A DNA stretch of 64,000 bases from Leminorella grimontii ATCC 33999 = DSM 5078 (GTDB taxonomy: Bacteria; Pseudomonadota; Gammaproteobacteria; Enterobacterales; Enterobacteriaceae): contig NZ_AUUA01000001.1 of assembly GCF_000439085.1 (NCBI RefSeq), positions 1 through 64,000 on the forward strand, in the 5' to 3' direction. The notes beneath the pieces are model-generated. The model saw only the letters and a program-made list of their open reading frames with translations. It was not told the DNA's origin and did not search any database. Shown piece by piece: positions 62,828 to 64,000 of this stretch. The translations under genes and the position numbers were made by a program. Positions within the stretch are counted from its first letter, which is position 1. Every line of letters begins with the position of its first letter.

Positions 62828-63096
62828 CAATATCCCCGAGCTTGACGACGTCGTTTCAATGCTTCTTCCGGGGTCATGGTTTTTTGTTCAGCGATATCTT
62901 GTCGAGAAAGCATGACCAATTTGAGCAGTGCGTTAGATTGCCGTTCAGACGCTTGAGCGGCCAGTTCTGCCTCTCTTTCCGCAGCGGTTTGAATGAACAA
63001 TTCAGATACGCCGTTCTTAGTGACATAAACGCCCCCGCTGAAGTTTTCTGGCATACCTAACATTTCTCTGGCTGCTTTTTGTGAAATAGTGGTCAT
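62827..63096 (-). CDS. Antitoxin of the RelE/ParE pair
   Basis: 89 aa upstream partner of the toxin. 'TTISQKAAREMLGMPENFSG' then an acidic/Gln-rich helix ('AAEREAELAAQASERQSNAL') and a basic C terminus. Short, charged, and coupled to the toxin. The exact antitoxin family is uncertain. Confidence 0.7.
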   Translation of the reverse strand: MTTISQKAAREMLGMPENFSGGVYVTKNGVSELFIQTAAEREAELAAQASERQSNALLKLVMLSRQDIAEQKTMTPEEALKRRRQARGY

Positions 63097-63174
63097 AGAA
63101 TACCCATTGTGTTGTATGAATAATGTACTTATCGAAGTATAAAAGGCGAGGCTAAATTTGTCATTAATTTTACC

Positions 63175-63417
63175 TCACACGCCGTATTTCTGCTTTATTC
63201 TTGCCGCAATTTCGCGCAGCGTCAGTTCGCTCTCTCCGCTCTGTTCCCCTGCGAGAACGGCTTTTCTTAACGCATCCATCTGAGACTCTTTTTGTTCCAG
63301 TAGGCGAAGCGCCGAGCGTACGACTTCACTGGTTGAGCCGTAGCGGCCGGATGCGATCATGCGACTGACAAATTCGTCGAGCTGTTCACCGATAGTGATG
63401 CTGGTCGTTCTTGGCAT
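63175..63417 (-). CDS. Orphan ParD-family antitoxin
   Basis: 80 aa from ATG 63417, with AGGAGG directly upstream (27 more residues are open to 63444). 'PRTTSITIGEQLDEFVSRMI' and 'GRYGSTSEVVRSALRLLEQK' form the ribbon-helix-helix of ParD. No ParE gene follows before the next antitoxin, so the partner is missing. TGTGTT/AACACA (63427-63445) upstream is a likely operator. Confidence 0.82.
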   Translation of the reverse strand: MPRTTSITIGEQLDEFVSRMIASGRYGSTSEVVRSALRLLEQKESQMDALRKAVLAGEQSGESELTLREIAARIKQKYGV

Positions 63418-63426
63418 AGATCCTCC

Positions 63427-63445
63427 TGTGTTAATAAATAACACA
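63427..63445. promoter_or_regulatory. Operator-like repeat of the ParD gene
   Basis: TGTGTT (63427-63432), AATAAAT, AACACA (63440-63445), just upstream of the ribosome site. Fits autoregulation by a ribbon-helix-helix antitoxin. Confidence 0.45.
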
Positions 63446-63501
63446 ACTATGGCATGAGGTTTTAGCCCCAGACATTTTGAAAAGGCGGGATTTTGACAAG
63501 A

Positions 63502-63773
63502 CTACATCTTAAATAACTTCGCATGGTTGCCGATTCGATACAAAAGAACCTCGTTTTCCGTTCGTTGATAAATCAGCAGAAGGTCAGGCTTGCCGTGGCA
63601 TTCCAAATACCCCGCGTAGCATTCTTTTAGCCTGTGTTCTTTATACAATACGGTAGCGGCATTCCTGTTGCCAGCAGTCTTAATACGGCGTCAATCGCTG
63701 CGATAGCCGCATGGTCATGCTGATAGCACTTCATATCCCGTTTGAACGCTGAGGAATACCGAATTTTCAGCAT
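63502..63773 (-). pseudogene. YafQ-type toxin, frameshifted
   Basis: Starts 'LKIRYSSAFKRDMKCYQHD' and 'AIDAVLRLLATGMPLPY', then a one-base shift leads to a stop. The next frame continues the family: 'LYKEHRLKECYAGYLECHGK', 'PDLLLIYQRTENEVLLYRIG', 'NHAKLFKM', with the histidines expected for YafQ activity (EHRL, ECHG, GNHA). So only the frame is broken, near 63640-63650. Loss of an active toxin, or a sequencing error. Follows its short antitoxin by two bases. Confidence 0.78.
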
Positions 63774-63775
63774 GG

Positions 63776-63904
63776 TTACTTAAAAATGCCTTTCCAAAAG
63801 TCGTCAATGTTGTCAGCGCGTTCGCCATTGTTGTCGCTCAGTTCGCGAATCGCCGCCTTGAGTTCTTCAGATACCCGAACTTTTAACATTGCGTTGTTCA
63901 TCAT
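63776..63904 (-). CDS. Short ribbon-helix-helix antitoxin of the YafQ-like pair
   Basis: 42 aa from ATG 63904 with GGAGG upstream. 'LKVRVSEELKAAIRELSDNN' is a ribbon-helix-helix start; the C terminus 'ERADNIDDFWKGIFK' is the presumed toxin-binding tail. Much shorter than DinJ (86 aa), so part may have been lost. Stands directly before the broken toxin gene. Confidence 0.6.
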   Translation of the reverse strand: MMNNAMLKVRVSEELKAAIRELSDNNGERADNIDDFWKGIFK

Positions 63905-63912
63905 AATTCCTC

Positions 63913-63933
63913 CAATAGACTGCGTGTCTATTG
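63913..63933. promoter_or_regulatory. Operator of the YafQ-like pair
   Basis: CAATAGAC (63913-63920), TGCGT, GTCTATTG (63926-63933): perfect 8 bp palindrome just upstream of the antitoxin ribosome site, as expected for autoregulation. Confidence 0.6.
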
Positions 63934-64000
63934 TGGCCCCTGTGGGGGGGGCGCAATGCAAACTTGCTAACTGAGCGCTATGGGGCGATGTTGCAACAAT

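Noticed and set aside
1..64000. CRISPR arrays, tRNA and rRNA genes
   Set aside because: I saw no regularly spaced repeats and no tRNA- or rRNA-like sequence in the window.

Overview
The window joins the right half of a lambda-like (siphovirus) prophage (about 1-32,700) to a stretch of enterobacterial chromosome (about 32,950-64,000). The host block accD-folC-dedD-cvpA-purF-ubiX, then yfcH/yfcE/yfcD, pta-ackA and yfbV-yfbU-yfbT, has the gene content and orientation of E. coli and relatives. However, hisJQMP/argT is absent between ubiX and yfcH, and the ybbN-ybbO-tesA-ybbA-ybbP block sits right after yfbT. That suggests a member of Enterobacterales outside the closest E. coli relatives; I cannot name genus or species from sequence alone.

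Prophage, late region (93-29,397). Terminase, portal, head morphogenesis, scaffold and capsid genes come first, followed by an unusual pair of glycosyltransferase-like genes (6576-8635), head-tail connector genes, tail tube, and a tail assembly chaperone pair joined by a -1 frameshift site (A AAA AAC at 11420). Between chaperone and tape measure the tail operon is split by a 6 kb accessory island (11,738-17,690). It holds a KilA-N protein, small unknown proteins, a leftward BRO-N antirepressor gene, a P63C-domain protein, a lipoprotein and a secreted protein. The tail module then resumes with tape measure, M, L, K, I, J, a DUF6453-like protein and a tail fibre. Integrase, replication and lysis genes are not in the window.

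Prophage, right-end regulatory region (29,400-32,700). The layout recalls the immI locus of phage P22: a leftward HTH/S24 repressor faces a rightward Arc-like ribbon-helix-helix protein and a Rha/KilAC antirepressor, here broken by an in-frame amber codon. A second leftward BRO-N antirepressor gene closes the prophage. The most interesting signal is that both BRO-N genes (start codons at 14,616 and 32,376) are preceded by related RNA leaders with the architecture of the P1/P7 c4 antisense RNA. The antisense segments and their targets over the ribosome binding site differ between the two copies but stay complementary. Each leader also carries, near the promoter, a copy of its target sequence followed by an intrinsic terminator. 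The KilA-N gene has a different long hairpin that also hides its ribosome binding site.

Host region. Fatty acid (accD), folate (folC), division (dedD), purine (cvpA-purF, with a PurR box embedded in a terminator hairpin), ubiquinone (ubiX) and acetate (pta-ackA) genes are followed by the ybbN-ybbP block. That block is flanked by two paralogous type Va autotransporters (48,373-51,306 and 58,063-61,215). A small His/Asp-rich lipoprotein gene lies beside the first one, with a possible degenerate copy on its other side. The window ends with a YddG-like exporter and a cluster of type II toxin-antitoxin genes: one intact RelE/ParE pair, one orphan ParD, and one pair whose YafQ-like toxin is frameshifted.
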